Counted from the first letter of the stretch, positions 17,987-27,672 are shown. The stretch: 64,000 nucleotides of DNA from Caballeronia fortuita (GCF_001544835.2 NZ_FCNX02000012.1:62001-126000); one strand, 5' to 3'. The notes: generated by a model not told the origin, from the sequence alone. Made by a program: numbers and translations.

Positions 17987-19087
17987 ATGGCTCAGGCTGG
18001 TCTGTTCGATGCGGGCAAATTAGGTGCAATTCCGGTGTCCAACCGCATCGCGATGGCGCCGCTGACGCGCTCGCGCGCAGACTCCGAGGGTGTGCAGACG
18101 CCGTTGGCGGCCGAATACTATAGTCAGCGTGCGTCGGCTGGTCTTATCATCTGCGAAGCAACGAACATCTCTCGGCAAGGTCGCGGCTACGCATGGACGC
18201 CAGGCGTTTACACGGATGCGCACGTCAAGGCGTGGCGCAAAGTAACCGACGCGGTACACGAAGCTGGCGGCCATCTCGTCCTGCAACTCTGGCACGTCGG
18301 ACGCGTTTCGCACGTTAGCCTCCAGGATGACGGTCAAGCACCGGTGGCACCTTCCGCAATCCGAGGCGAGGACACAGTATATACAGAGTCTGGCCTTGAG
18401 CGCCTGTCAATGCCGAGGATGTTGCGTCACGATGAAATTCCCGGCCTCATCGATGATTATCGAAACGCCGCGAGAAGGGCAAAAGAAGCGGGCTTTGACG
18501 GCGTCGAAATCCATATGGCTAACAGTTATCTCCTAGACCAATTTCTCAGGGACAGCACCAACCGTCGAGATGATGAATACGGCGGCTCCGTCGCGAACCG
18601 ATCGCGGCTGCCGCTTGAGGTCGCGCAAGCCGTGACCGAAATATGGGACGCGGACCGAGTGGGAGCACGACTCTCTCCGCTCACTCGCTTCGCTGGCAAC
18701 ACACCGTTGGACAGCGACCCTCAGACCACCTACGGGTATCTCGCCGAAAGGCTTGGAATGCTTGGTATGGCGTACATCCATTGCATCGAGGGGCAGACAC
18801 GAGGCGCCAATGCGAAAGCGGTGTATGACTTCCAGGAGCTGCGCCGTGCGTTTGGAGGTGGATACATTGCAAACAACAGCTACACGCGCGAACTCGCGAT
18901 CGAGACGATTTCGAAGGGTGAGGCTGACATGATTGCGTTCGGACGTCCCTTTATTGGCAACCCGGATGTGGTCGATCGATTGCGGAAGAATGCGCCCTTC
19001 GTCGATGCGCCCAAGGAGGCGTACTACGGAGGCGGCGCAAGCGGGTACACAGACTTCGCTACGCTCAATGCTGTTGGCGGCTTCTAG
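17987..19087 (+). CDS. Old Yellow Enzyme-type alkene reductase (NemA-like)
   Basis: A 366-residue FMN-dependent ene-reductase of the OYE family (N-ethylmaleimide reductase, xenobiotic and morphinone reductases). FMN-binding MAPLTRSRA is at about 23-31. The substrate-anion pair is His176 and Asn179 in VEIHMANSYLLDQFLRDSTN. The C-terminal ADMIAFGRPFIGNPD closes the barrel around FMN phosphate. The usual HGANGYL is here HMANSYL, a slight departure next to the active site. It uses NAD(P)H to reduce activated C=C bonds or nitro compounds in the cytoplasm. An AAGGAAAG ribosome binding site precedes the ATG. Single gene, no obvious regulator nearby. Confidence 0.92.
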   Translation: MAQAGLFDAGKLGAIPVSNRIAMAPLTRSRADSEGVQTPLAAEYYSQRASAGLIICEATNISRQGRGYAWTPGVYTDAHVKAWRKVTDAVHEAGGHLVLQLWHVGRVSHVSLQDDGQAPVAPSAIRGEDTVYTESGLERLSMPRMLRHDEIPGLIDDYRNAARRAKEAGFDGVEIHMANSYLLDQFLRDSTNRRDDEYGGSVANRSRLPLEVAQAVTEIWDADRVGARLSPLTRFAGNTPLDSDPQTTYGYLAERLGMLGMAYIHCIEGQTRGANAKAVYDFQELRRAFGGGYIANNSYTRELAIETISKGEADMIAFGRPFIGNPDVVDRLRKNAPFVDAPKEAYYGGGASGYTDFATLNAVGGF

Positions 19088-19879
19088 TCCAAGACGAACG
19101 GCGTACGTGGCTTAGTACGCGCACGGAAAATACGATAGTGCGAACGTAATAGGGTGCTGGTCTAACGACGGCTTGCTGACAATATTAGTACGACTGATGG
19201 ACCGACAAGTGGGCTCTCAGTGGTATATCTCGCAGTCTGTTCGAAAACTCCCGCTCGGGAGCATTAGCTATCGATTTAGCGCTCAGTTTTACTGGTAGAA
19301 ATACGCTCGATGACGTGTTGATAGGGGCGCGTGGATAGCACTCGTTCGGTGTGGGCCATCGCGTTGCTCGACACTTCAATCTACTCTAACAGATGTGTCC
19401 ATTGGATATGCTCCATGAAAATTGCAATCAAACTGTCATTGACCGTCACTTTCTTGACCATGCTGTGCGCGGCATGTACAACGTCGACCGTGGACGATGG
19501 CGCCAGTGCTTACCGCTCTCAGTCAGTCGCGACACTGCAGTACGTTCGAGGATACTAATGCCGTGGTTTGCGAGCACGGTAACCATGACCTCTGGGACAA
19601 ACCCGGCCACTTGGTCAAGTTCGAGGCGCCAGAAATTGTGAGATATTGCATCGCGCCTTGCGACCGGAGATTTGAAGCATGGAAAGCAAAGGCATAACAA
19701 GGAAGCCTGCTGTAAGCGATATTCCGATGAGGTCCGTGAACGAACAATGCACGGTAAGGTGTGGAAGCGCGTTCGTTCGCCGTCCTAGGGATGGAGTTCG
19801 ATCGCGCGGTTACCGCCTCTTGAGCGCACCAAGCTGTTCGAACCGCAAGACGTTCGCTTCGTCCGTTGGGGGGCGGTGA
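19088..19879. other. 792-base region, mostly non-coding
   Basis: Contains a possible small lipoprotein frame (listed separately). An overlapping frame ending at 19697, with two His/Cys-rich phrases (CEHGNHDLWDKPGH and CIAPCDRRFEAW), could be the displaced 3' half of the same broken gene. No clear regulatory element seen. Confidence 0.35.
19415..19558 (+). CDS. Possible small lipoprotein, maybe a truncated gene
   Basis: A 47-residue frame starting MKIAIKLSLTVTFLTMLCAAC has a convincing lipoprotein signal (lipobox LCAAC, Cys at about 21) followed by only about 26 residues. No good ribosome binding site precedes it. A second frame overlapping its end (to 19697) continues with Cys/His-containing sequence. 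A frameshifted longer lipoprotein gene is therefore possible. I do not recognise the family. Confidence 0.35.
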   Translation: MKIAIKLSLTVTFLTMLCAACTTSTVDDGASAYRSQSVATLQYVRGY

Positions 19880-20284
19880 GTGAGCATTGCACGAGAAATC
19901 AGGCAGTCACCAGCGGCTTCACACGCGTCGGCTGATGCAGCCGCGCGCGCAATAACGACACTGCAACGTAATTTCCCGCACGCCTTCCCACGCGCTCCGG
20001 CACCTAAGGTTCCTCTCAAAGTCGGGATTCTCCATGACGTACTTGCTCATGCCGCGTCGCTTGGACTCAGCAAGCGAGACGCTCGCAACGGCCTCAAGAT
20101 GTGGTGTCGTGGTCAACGCTACTGGACGTGCCTCGTCGAGGGAACAACCCGCGTGGATCTCTCTGGTGCGAAAGCCGGCAAGGTGACCGCGGCTGAAGCA
20201 CTTTACGGTGCTAGGCAGGAGGGGTCTCGGCTCGCGCGCAGACAACAGCAAGTGGTGAACAAGCGCCGCGCTATTGAGCCGTAG
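19880..20284 (+). CDS. ProQ/FinO-domain RNA-binding protein
   Basis: A 134-residue basic protein with a ProQ/FinO domain at about residues 24-118: TLQRNFPHAFPRAPAPKVPL, then LGLSKRDARNGLKMWCRG, RYWTCLVEGTTRVDL and a C-terminal arginine/lysine-rich tail. ProQ/FinO proteins bind structured RNAs such as mRNA 3' ends and small RNAs. The start is GTG at 19880 behind a G-rich leader. A second, degraded copy of the same family lies at 37307-37696. In Burkholderiaceae short proteins of this class occur on accessory replicons. The RNA partner is unknown. Confidence 0.85.
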   Translation: MSIAREIRQSPAASHASADAAARAITTLQRNFPHAFPRAPAPKVPLKVGILHDVLAHAASLGLSKRDARNGLKMWCRGQRYWTCLVEGTTRVDLSGAKAGKVTAAEALYGARQEGSRLARRQQQVVNKRRAIEP

Positions 20285-21059
20285 GGCAATAACCCGCGCC
20301 CGCAGTAGTCGACATAATATAATATGAGCACGTGGATTAACACATTGCCGAACTCGCCACGCACTTAGCCCATGAAGAAAACAATCGATATCTTTAGAGA
20401 ATTGGTTTGGCGATATATCGCTACTCACGGCCGCGTCGGTCCGCTAGCCGCGGCGAGCCTTTTGGCGTTTCCACCGTATGTCCATTGGCGCGAAAAGGGG
20501 GTGATACCGACCGACGCGGCGCCCTCCATCAAACGCTCCGCAAACGGAAACGGAGCTTTCGCCGATTGGACGCGAACCTTCCGTTCGTGCGCGATTATTA
20601 CGGGATCCGGGTCGCCGACCTCTTCTCGCATGCCTTCCCCGCAAGAGTGAGAAAACGGCTGAATACTTCACGCATGATTGTGCGTCAGCTGGACGTAGAG
20701 AACGAAGTCAGCCTCGTGCCCGCGCCACCACGTCGATACTTTGATGCTGGAGCCGCCGCCAGGTGCTTTTTCCATCGAACAGGCGAGCGACTGGCCATTC
20801 ACTGGGCTGCGCGGAGTATGCCCATTTCAACTTACCAGCAAGCGTTATCGGCCATTAATTCGAGCACTGCGGTCATGTCCGGCGCAATCAACGTCCAGGG
20901 ACGAGCGCGTGATGCGGGACGACCGTGCCGTCGCAAACGCCGGTGACATCTCCGGTTCGGCGAGCAAAGGCGGATCCTTCCGTCCTTTCCAAAAAAAACT
21001 CTCCTTTCTCAGGAACACGCAAAGCTGAGCGCATCGGACGATGCGTCTCAAAATATGAA
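20285..21059. other. 775-base region with unassigned open frames
   Basis: Two overlapping plus-strand frames (20372-20650 and 20407-20946) are open, but neither resembles a known family and neither has a convincing start. The first begins MKKTIDIFRELVWRYIATHG, which could be a genuine N-terminus of a frameshifted gene. No confident call. Confidence 0.3.
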
Positions 21060-21821
21060 TCAACTACGGTATTCCGGCATTTGCTTGTCGATCAGCTCGA
21101 GCAGCGCGTTCCAGGCGAGCACGTCGAGATTCTGGTCTAGTTCGGCTTGGGACTGTCTGGCGGTGAGTTCGCAAACCTCAGGCGGCGGGAATCGCAGCTT
21201 ACGTCCGGATCTGACTGCGAGCACTTGGGCCTGGCAAGCGCGCTCCAAAAAGTAAATCTGATTGAACGCTTCTTGAACCGTCCTGCCCACTGCAAGGAGT
21301 CCGTGGTTGCGCAGAATCATGGCCCTATGTGGACCGAGGTCGGTCACCAGACGTTTTCGTTCCGACGGACTGAGCGCGATGCCTTCGTAATCGTGATAGC
21401 CGATCCGCTGGTAGAACTTCAGCGCGTGCTGACTCATCGGTAGAAGGCCTTCGTCCTGCGCCGATACCGCGATGCCGGCGGAGGTATGCGTGTGTACGAC
21501 GCATCCCACGTCCTCCCTCGCAGCGTGTATGGCCGAGTGGATATTGAGCCCTGCCTTGTTGACCGCGCCTCGAGCGACATCTTGTACGACGTTGCCTTCG
21601 TAGTCCACCTTGATTAGATCGGATGCGCGGATGTGCTCGAACAGAACGCCATAACGGTTGATGAGGAAAACGCCGTGCTCGCCCGGGACACGCGCGGAAA
21701 TGTGAGTGTCGATAACGTCCGTCATGCGGAAATGTGCAAGGAGCCGATAGAACGCGGCGAGGTCGTACCGCACCGCGCGCTCCTGCTCGCTTATGTTTTC
21801 AAGGACGCTTGTATCTAACAT
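21060..21821 (-). CDS. Class II aldolase/adducin-domain protein
   Basis: A 253-residue class II aldolase. The zinc-binding VHTHTSAGIAVSA at about 110-122 and the LRNHGLLAVGRTVQEAF segment are the standard His ligands and active-site loop shared by fuculose-phosphate aldolase, ribulose-phosphate epimerase and decarboxylating relatives. ATG at 21821 is chosen because AAGGAAG precedes it; a longer open frame starts at 21902 without a site. It is the last gene of the ABC transporter/hydantoinase operon, 91 bases after the zinc-ribbon gene. It may cleave or decarboxylate the hydroxyacid released upstream in the pathway. Substrate unknown. Confidence 0.88.
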   Translation of the reverse strand: MLDTSVLENISEQERAVRYDLAAFYRLLAHFRMTDVIDTHISARVPGEHGVFLINRYGVLFEHIRASDLIKVDYEGNVVQDVARGAVNKAGLNIHSAIHAAREDVGCVVHTHTSAGIAVSAQDEGLLPMSQHALKFYQRIGYHDYEGIALSPSERKRLVTDLGPHRAMILRNHGLLAVGRTVQEAFNQIYFLERACQAQVLAVRSGRKLRFPPPEVCELTARQSQAELDQNLDVLAWNALLELIDKQMPEYRS

Positions 21822-21912
21822 ATGGTCTTCCTTTGCGAGGCACGGTGATTTCTTTGCCTGAAGCTGTGCAAGCCCGGGACCTCCATGTGTCCCGGGCCGC
21901 AAGCAAGCAGCA

Positions 21913-22107
21913 CTACGATTCGACTAACTCGCCGCGTCTGAGTCGGCGGGCTTCAGCCCAGTCGACGCACCATTGCGAACAAAATAACCGGTCGCTGACC
22001 TGAACCGCGGTCTTCATTTCCTTCGGCTCATCCACATACACCAGCGTGCCGCAGTTGGCGCACTTAATGTACTTGTCGATGTACAGCCCGTTTTGCGAGA
22101 ACTTCAT
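21913..22107 (-). CDS. Zinc-ribbon mini-protein next to hydantoinase B
   Basis: A 64-residue protein with CANCG at residues 16-20 and CSQWC at about 43-47, two Cys pairs spaced as in a zinc ribbon. It begins MKFSQNGLYIDKYIKCANCG. Its start lies only two bases after the stop of hyuB, so it is translationally linked. Mini-proteins with Cys pairs accompany some hydantoinase/acetone carboxylase-like complexes, where a gamma subunit binds zinc. A structural or maturation role for the HyuAB complex is inferred. No specific family name is recalled with certainty. Confidence 0.75.
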   Translation of the reverse strand: MKFSQNGLYIDKYIKCANCGTLVYVDEPKEMKTAVQVSDRLFCSQWCVDWAEARRLRRGELVES

Positions 22108-22109
22108 CT

Positions 22110-23807
22110 TTAAGCCTCCGTGCGACCATAAATGTTGCGGGCGGCGTCGGCCGACACGTATCCGTCGAGAACGTCTGCCGACACGGCTTCTGCCGAGCGG
22201 CTCTTCGGGTCGCCATAGCCTCCGCCACCCGGCGTGACGAGCGTCACGCGATCTCCGCGTCTGATCGGTACGTTCGAATAGCGGCTCGACGAAGCCTTGC
22301 CGTACGCTTCACGCATGGTTTGCCATGCCGATGCTCCAGCCTTCTTCACAAGCGTTGCACCGAGACCGCCCTCAAGTCCGCCGTTAAGACCCCACGGCGC
22401 CAGTTCATGACGGTCGGTCATCTGCGAAACGGTGATGAGTTCATTCAAACAGAGCATCTGTTTCGAATAGCCGACGCCCCCGCGGTATTCGCCTGCACCG
22501 CAGGAGTCCTGATTGAAGGCGAGCTTCTCGATCCGCCACGGAAAGCGCGTTTCATAGACTTCGACGGGCGTGATCCGGCAATTGCCATTGATTGAGTCGA
22601 CTGCGTCGTTGCCGTCGGCGAACGCACGGCCGCCCCAGCCGACCGCTTCCAGATCGTAGCACGCGAAGTATTCACCGCTCGCCGCACCAACACCGCCGAA
22701 CACGAAGTTGCAATGCGTGGCGCCTTCTGCGGCCATCACCCGATTAGGCACCGCGTTTGCCATTGCGCCGAGGATCGCGCCGACGATACGCGGATGCGTT
22801 TCTGTATTGCCCCCGACTTCCGGTGCAGGGAAGTCCACATTCACGATTGTCCCGCCCGGTGCAACGATCCTGATCGGCCGGAAGCAGCCGCTATTGCGGG
22901 GAATCGACGGGTCGGTCATGTGCAGGATCGCGTTGTAGGCGGCGGATGTCGCCACGCCGAGCGTCGCGTTGATCGGTCCCGCTGCTTGCGGCGACGACCC
23001 GGTGTAGTCGACCACGATATTGCCGCCGGTTTTGTGAACTTCGACCCGCACTTCGTACCGGCGACCGGCGTCGATGCCATCGCTCTCGATGTGGTCGGTG
23101 AACGCATAGATGCCGTCCGGAATCGCTTCGAGCTCTGCGCGCATGCGTCGCTCCGAATAGAGCAGCAGATCGCTAACGTTCTCGCGCACGCGTTCTTTGC
23201 CGTATTTTGCTAACACGCCTTTGAACTGCTTTTCGCCGAGATCCACCGCCGCGATCAGCGCGCGCAGATCGCCATAGTTCGCGCGCGGCGTGCGCACATT
23301 AGCGAGCAGCAGTTTCCAGATGTCGCGATTGTCCTTGCCGCGCGTCTTTACCTTCACCGGCGGAATGCGCAGCCCTTCGTGGAAGATCTCGGTCGCTTCG
23401 CCGCAGAAGCCCCCAGGCGCCATGCCGCCGACTTCCGCGATGTGGCCGATGGCAACCGCCCATGCCACCAGTTCGCCTTCCACATAGATGGGCTTGAAGA
23501 AGGTGTGTTCTGGCGTGTGCAAGCCGCCGCGATATGGGTCGTTATGGAGAATGACATCGCCTTCGCCGAGGTCGTCGAGATCGATTTCCTTCAGGCAGGA
23601 CTTCACGAGCAGCGGCATGCCGCCAATCTGCGCGGGGCAATAGTCAGCCACTGCGATCATTTCTCCGTCAGTATTCGCAAGACCGCAGGTGAAGTCGAGC
23701 GCTTCGTTGAAGATCGTCGAGTAGGACGTCTTCATCAGGGTGATGCCCATCTCGCGACAAATGGAGACCATCGTCGATTCGAGGATGTTCATGGTAACGA
23801 GATCCAT
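22110..23807 (-). CDS. hyuB: Hydantoinase B/oxoprolinase-family subunit
   Basis: A 565-residue HyuB-type protein. Recognisable segments are MKTSYSTIFNEALDFTCGL, HNDPYRGGLHTPEHTFFKPI at about 90-110, WAVAIGHIAEVGG with its conserved His, and the C-terminal LVTPGGGGYGDPKSR. The family (N-methylhydantoinase B, 5-oxoprolinase, acetone carboxylase alpha) works with a HyuA ATPase subunit to open cyclic imides or carboxylate small molecules using ATP. ATG at 23807 is chosen because GAGGAG sits 7 bases upstream; an alternative ATG at 23822 overlaps the hyuA stop as ATGA. It is the third enzyme-coding step of the operon. The actual substrate is unknown. Confidence 0.92.
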   Translation of the reverse strand: MDLVTMNILESTMVSICREMGITLMKTSYSTIFNEALDFTCGLANTDGEMIAVADYCPAQIGGMPLLVKSCLKEIDLDDLGEGDVILHNDPYRGGLHTPEHTFFKPIYVEGELVAWAVAIGHIAEVGGMAPGGFCGEATEIFHEGLRIPPVKVKTRGKDNRDIWKLLLANVRTPRANYGDLRALIAAVDLGEKQFKGVLAKYGKERVRENVSDLLLYSERRMRAELEAIPDGIYAFTDHIESDGIDAGRRYEVRVEVHKTGGNIVVDYTGSSPQAAGPINATLGVATSAAYNAILHMTDPSIPRNSGCFRPIRIVAPGGTIVNVDFPAPEVGGNTETHPRIVGAILGAMANAVPNRVMAAEGATHCNFVFGGVGAASGEYFACYDLEAVGWGGRAFADGNDAVDSINGNCRITPVEVYETRFPWRIEKLAFNQDSCGAGEYRGGVGYSKQMLCLNELITVSQMTDRHELAPWGLNGGLEGGLGATLVKKAGASAWQTMREAYGKASSSRYSNVPIRRGDRVTLVTPGGGGYGDPKSRSAEAVSADVLDGYVSADAARNIYGRTEA

Positions 23808-23818
23808 TTGCTTGCTCC

Positions 23819-25849
23819 TCATGCGGTAATGATCAGATTGCCGTACGGATCGACCCGCAGCGTCTGCTTCGGCCGCAGGATCGTCACGGACGCGTTCTCT
23901 TCGACGATCGCCGGTCCCTCGATGGTTTGACCTTGCAGCAGGGCCGCACGATCATAAGTAGGCGTGTCCAGCCAGCCGTCTTCGTAGCGCACGCGACGGC
24001 TGCCGTTGCGCTGCGGCGCGGTGGCACTTTCCGGCAGCATCCTGAGTTCTGGCTTGCCCGATGCGGCGACAGCCGTGACCTTGATGGTGACGACTTCGAT
24101 CGCCTCGCCTGGGATCGCGAAACCGAAGCGTGCCTCGTGCTGCTGATGGAACTTGTCCCACAGCGCGACGCCGTCTGCTCGACCGAAATCGTTCGAATCA
24201 AGCACCACCTCGAGTTCATGGTTCTGCCCGAGATAGCGGGCCTCCACCGAACGGTAGATCTCGATGTTGTCCTTATAGCCTTGTTCCTTCAACTCGGCAT
24301 GGGCGTCGTCCACCAGTTCGCGCATGGCACGCGCTAGGCGCTCCATGTCGAAGCGCGTTGAGATCTGCTGCACGGTGCGGTGACGGTCGACGCGCGCGTC
24401 AGTCATCACAAATCCGAAGGCCGAGAACTGACCTGGAAAATTCGGCACCATGCCGCGCGGAATGCCGCTGATCTCCATCAGATCGCACAGATGCACCGGA
24501 CCCGCGCCGCCGGAACCGACGAGCGTGAAATCCCGCGGATCGAGCCCGCGTTGCAGCAACACGGTTCGCAGCGCGCCCAGCATGTTGTTGTTGGCGATCT
24601 GAATCATCGCGTAGGCAGCCGCATCGACTTCGAGGCCGAGTTGATCGGCGATGGTCTTGACCGCGCGGCGCGCCGCATCGGCGTCCAGCTTCATCTTGCC
24701 GCCCAGGAAGTTGTCGGGGCTGATGCGGCCCAGCACCACGTTGGCGTCGGTGACCGTGGCATCCAGTCCACCGCGACCGTACGCGGCGGGGCCGGGATCA
24801 GCGCCGGCGGACTGCGGACCCATGCGCAGCATGCCGCCCTTGTCGATCCATGCAATGGAGCCGCCGCCCGCGCCGATCGTATGGATATCGATCATTGGAA
24901 TTTGAATCGGAAGACCCCATTCGATCTCGAAGTCCGTCGTCACATGTTCCTTACCGTCGACGACCGTCGCGCAGTCGGTGGAGGTGCCGCCCATGTCGAA
25001 TACGACGAGATTATTCACGCCGTTCAACTGGGCGATCGCGCGTGTTGCGACTACCGCTCCTGTCGGTCCCGAGAGCGACATCTGCACCGGGCTTTCGGCG
25101 GCGCGGTGCAGCGTGGACTCGCCCCCATTGGACTTGATGACCCCGACCTTGTTGCCAACACCCAGTTCCGCGAAATGATGATGCATGCGGCGAAAATTTT
25201 TTGATACGACAGGCTTCAGATAAGCATCCGCAATGGTCGTCGACGCGCGCTCGTATTCCTTCCACTTGGGCACGACGTCGTAGGAAATAGAGATCGGCAT
25301 CTCGGGCAATTCGGCGCGCAGCAGCTCGCGAATGCGTCGCTCATGCGTGGGATCGATATAGGAAAACAGGGTGCAGACCGCGACCGCCTCGATGGAACTG
25401 TCTTCCTTAATGCGCTTCGCGACTTCGATCACGGCGTCTTCGTCCAACTCCGTGACCACTTCGCCAGTGGCGGATATGCGCTCCGTCACCTCGAACGCGT
25501 TGCGGCGCTTGATCAGCGGCCGGGTCTTGATCCAGGAGATATCGTAGTGACTACGGCGGTCGCCTCGCTGAATGAAAGGCACATCCCGGAATCCCTCGGT
25601 CGTGACGTAGGCCACGTTGGCGCCGCGTCGCTCGAGCAGCGCATTGGTCGCGATGGTCGTGCCGAGCCGGATCTTGCTCACGCTCGCGACATCGGGGTGC
25701 AGCATCAGACCCTCCAGCACGCCCTGAATTGGATCCTTTGGCGTCGTCAGGTTCTTCCAGTTCGAGATGTTTCCGGTCTTTGCATCATAGGCGACGAAAT
25801 CGGTGAACGTGCCGCCAATGTCGATGCCGATAATATCGGTGCCCTGCAT
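23819..25849 (-). CDS. hyuA: Hydantoinase A/oxoprolinase-family ATPase subunit
   Basis: A 676-residue HyuA protein with an actin/hexokinase-type ATPase fold. The phosphate-binding loop IGIDIGGTFTDFVAYD is at about 7-22. The RLGTTIATNALLERRGA segment at about 62-78, the VVFDMGGTSTDCA second phosphate loop at about 283, and the HTIGAGGGSIAWID segment are all present. The C-terminal acetophenone carboxylase-like domain ends with the VEENASVTILRPKQTLRVD phrase of the family. It activates the substrate with ATP and hands it to HyuB. It follows the GntR gene by 33 bases on the same strand. Whether the complex is a hydantoinase, an oxoprolinase or a carboxylase is not decidable from sequence alone. 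Confidence 0.93.
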   Translation of the reverse strand: MQGTDIIGIDIGGTFTDFVAYDAKTGNISNWKNLTTPKDPIQGVLEGLMLHPDVASVSKIRLGTTIATNALLERRGANVAYVTTEGFRDVPFIQRGDRRSHYDISWIKTRPLIKRRNAFEVTERISATGEVVTELDEDAVIEVAKRIKEDSSIEAVAVCTLFSYIDPTHERRIRELLRAELPEMPISISYDVVPKWKEYERASTTIADAYLKPVVSKNFRRMHHHFAELGVGNKVGVIKSNGGESTLHRAAESPVQMSLSGPTGAVVATRAIAQLNGVNNLVVFDMGGTSTDCATVVDGKEHVTTDFEIEWGLPIQIPMIDIHTIGAGGGSIAWIDKGGMLRMGPQSAGADPGPAAYGRGGLDATVTDANVVLGRISPDNFLGGKMKLDADAARRAVKTIADQLGLEVDAAAYAMIQIANNNMLGALRTVLLQRGLDPRDFTLVGSGGAGPVHLCDLMEISGIPRGMVPNFPGQFSAFGFVMTDARVDRHRTVQQISTRFDMERLARAMRELVDDAHAELKEQGYKDNIEIYRSVEARYLGQNHELEVVLDSNDFGRADGVALWDKFHQQHEARFGFAIPGEAIEVVTIKVTAVAASGKPELRMLPESATAPQRNGSRRVRYEDGWLDTPTYDRAALLQGQTIEGPAIVEENASVTILRPKQTLRVDPYGNLIITA

Positions 25850-25882
25850 GAGTGACTCCTTGATCCAGGCCGCGGGATGCGG

Positions 25883-26584
25883 CTAATTTTCGGGGTAGGC
25901 CGCGCTGATGCGCGCCCAGGAATCCTTGATGTGGTACTCCAAGGCTTCGACTGCTTTGTTCATGTTGCGCGTCGCAATGGCTTCGACGATTGGAATATGA
26001 TCGACCGCCGCATCTTCCAGTGTTTCGAAGCGGTGCTCGACCAGCGTGATGGACATCTGCACTTCCGCGCGAATATTCATGAACGCGCGCAAGGTCTGGC
26101 TGTTTCCGGACAGCTCGCAGATCCGTTGATGAAAGCCAATGTCGGCCTCGACCAGTCCCATTTCATCGCGCGCGGTCGCGCAGTCCTGCATGCGCTGCAC
26201 GATGCCTTGCAGCCCGGCCTGATCTTCATCGGTCATGCGGGGCAGCGCTTGCTTCAGCGCGAAAGCTTCCACGACGGTGCGGAATGAAAAGATGTCGGTC
26301 ATGTCCTGCTTTGAGAAGGAGCGTACGAAGGTGCCGCGTCTTGGCGACGACACCAGCAGGCCCCGCTCTTCCAGCTTTCTGATCGCCTCGCGAATCGGAT
26401 TGCGGCTAATACCGAGTTCCCGCGCCAGTTCCGCTTCGTTGATTCGTTGCCCACCTCGCAACGTACCGTTCACCAGCAGCCGGAACAGGTGAGTCGCGAC
26501 CTGTTCAGAAAGCATGCGGTTGTCGATGATGTTGCTGTGATTTCCTTGACGATCGCCAAAGCTGGAAGAGGAAGTAGGATTCAT
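25883..26584 (-). CDS. GntR-family regulator (FadR/FCD subfamily)
   Basis: A 233-residue regulator. The GntR winged helix is at about 24-90 (GQRINEAELARELGISRNPI, then EERGLLVSSPRRGTFVRSF). The FCD ligand-binding helical bundle follows, with metal-site candidates in the DIGFHQRICELSGN segment. Its ATG overlaps the stop of livM as ATGA, so it is embedded in the operon and likely controls it according to an intracellular ligand (typically an organic acid). A perfect palindrome CACAA-N4-TTGTG in the divergent spacer at 30692-30705 is a plausible site. The inducer is unknown. Confidence 0.9.
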   Translation of the reverse strand: MNPTSSSSFGDRQGNHSNIIDNRMLSEQVATHLFRLLVNGTLRGGQRINEAELARELGISRNPIREAIRKLEERGLLVSSPRRGTFVRSFSKQDMTDIFSFRTVVEAFALKQALPRMTDEDQAGLQGIVQRMQDCATARDEMGLVEADIGFHQRICELSGNSQTLRAFMNIRAEVQMSITLVEHRFETLEDAAVDHIPIVEAIATRNMNKAVEALEYHIKDSWARISAAYPEN

Positions 26585-27672
26585 GGTTTTTGCTGGCCTC
26601 GCATCTTTCGCAGTAAGTTCTCTATCGACAGCTCACGGCCGCCAATGAGACCGTCGCTGCGATAGATCAGGATCGATAACATAGCACCCGCGAGAACGAG
26701 TTCCTGTACGCCGCTCGGGATCGAAACCGACGTGCCTGCCAGCGTGACGCCGCCTTCGAGCGCACGAAAGATCTCCGTGATGCCTTGCACGACGACCACG
26801 CCAACGACCGCGCCTGCCATGCTGCGCGTGCCGCCGACGATGAGCATCGCCAGCGTGATGAAGGTCAGGTCGAGGAAGAAGGCATCGGTCGAGATGCTGC
26901 CGAGAAAATGAGCCTGCAAGACGCCGGCGAGACCCATCACAGCGCCGGAGATTGTGAATGCGATGAGGCGCGACACATAGAGCGATACGCCCGATGCCTT
27001 CGCCGCGACTTCGTCCTCACGCGAGGCCCGCAACAAGAGGCCCCAGCGCGACCGCTGATAGAGAAAGGCGATCAGTAGGGCGAGCGTCGCGCCGGCGGCA
27101 GCAAGCGGTGCGGTTACGAATTCGGGCAGACCGACCACGGAGGCGGTGCCCATCGTGACGCTGTCCCAGTTAGAGTAGATCGTGTGGAAAATGAACAGGA
27201 TGGCAAGCGTCGAGATTGAAGCCGCAAGTCCCGACAATCGCATCAGGACGAGGCCGACGACCAGGGCCGCGAGCGTCGCTGTGCCGACCGAAGTCGCGCC
27301 GGACAGCCAGATCGGCACGCTATGGCCCAGTAGGAAGCCAGGCAATCCCGGCATGACCATGGGCTTAAGCATCTCGCAGCAGGTTTGCCACGCGGTCGCA
27401 TAGGCGGCGACGCCCATGAAGGCAATATGCCCGAACGAGATGATGCCGGAGTTGCCGATGAAGATGTACAGCCCGACCACGGCAACGATGCGGATCAACG
27501 CCAGTGTGACGATGCTCTCGACCTGCGGTCCGCCGACATCGTGAGCGAGAAACGCAACGGCAAGCAATGGAATCGCCAGCAGCAGCATGGGTGACCACGC
27601 GCTTAACATCGAACCGGCTGCGTCAGGCTTCGGACCGGCGTCACTGCGCACCGCGTTTTGTGGAGTGGACAT
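26581..27672 (-). CDS. Branched-chain-type ABC transporter permease (LivM-like)
   Basis: A 363-residue inner-membrane permease. The family phrases LYIFIGNSGIISFGHIAFMG, ASREDEVAAKASGVSLY (the loop that contacts the ATPases) and FLGSISTDAFFLDLTFITLA identify LivM. About ten hydrophobic segments are visible. The true start is ATG at 27672, sharing one base with the livH stop; a far longer open frame (to 28971) is only a fortuitous extension through livH. It works with LivH, LivG, LivF and the substrate-binding protein. These importers take up amino acids, amides, urea or other small polar compounds. Confidence 0.92.
   Translation of the reverse strand: MSTPQNAVRSDAGPKPDAAGSMLSAWSPMLLLAIPLLAVAFLAHDVGGPQVESIVTLALIRIVAVVGLYIFIGNSGIISFGHIAFMGVAAYATAWQTCCEMLKPMVMPGLPGFLLGHSVPIWLSGATSVGTATLAALVVGLVLMRLSGLAASISTLAILFIFHTIYSNWDSVTMGTASVVGLPEFVTAPLAAAGATLALLIAFLYQRSRWGLLLRASREDEVAAKASGVSLYVSRLIAFTISGAVMGLAGVLQAHFLGSISTDAFFLDLTFITLAMLIVGGTRSMAGAVVGVVVVQGITEIFRALEGGVTLAGTSVSIPSGVQELVLAGAMLSILIYRSDGLIGGRELSIENLLRKMRGQQKP

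Noticed and set aside
20407..20946. 179-codon plus-strand open frame
   Set aside because: No recognisable family, no start signal, and it competes with another open frame; left as unassigned region.
24380..25204. 274-codon plus-strand open frame
   Set aside because: Antisense shadow of hyuA; composition rich in Arg/His/Ala with no motifs.
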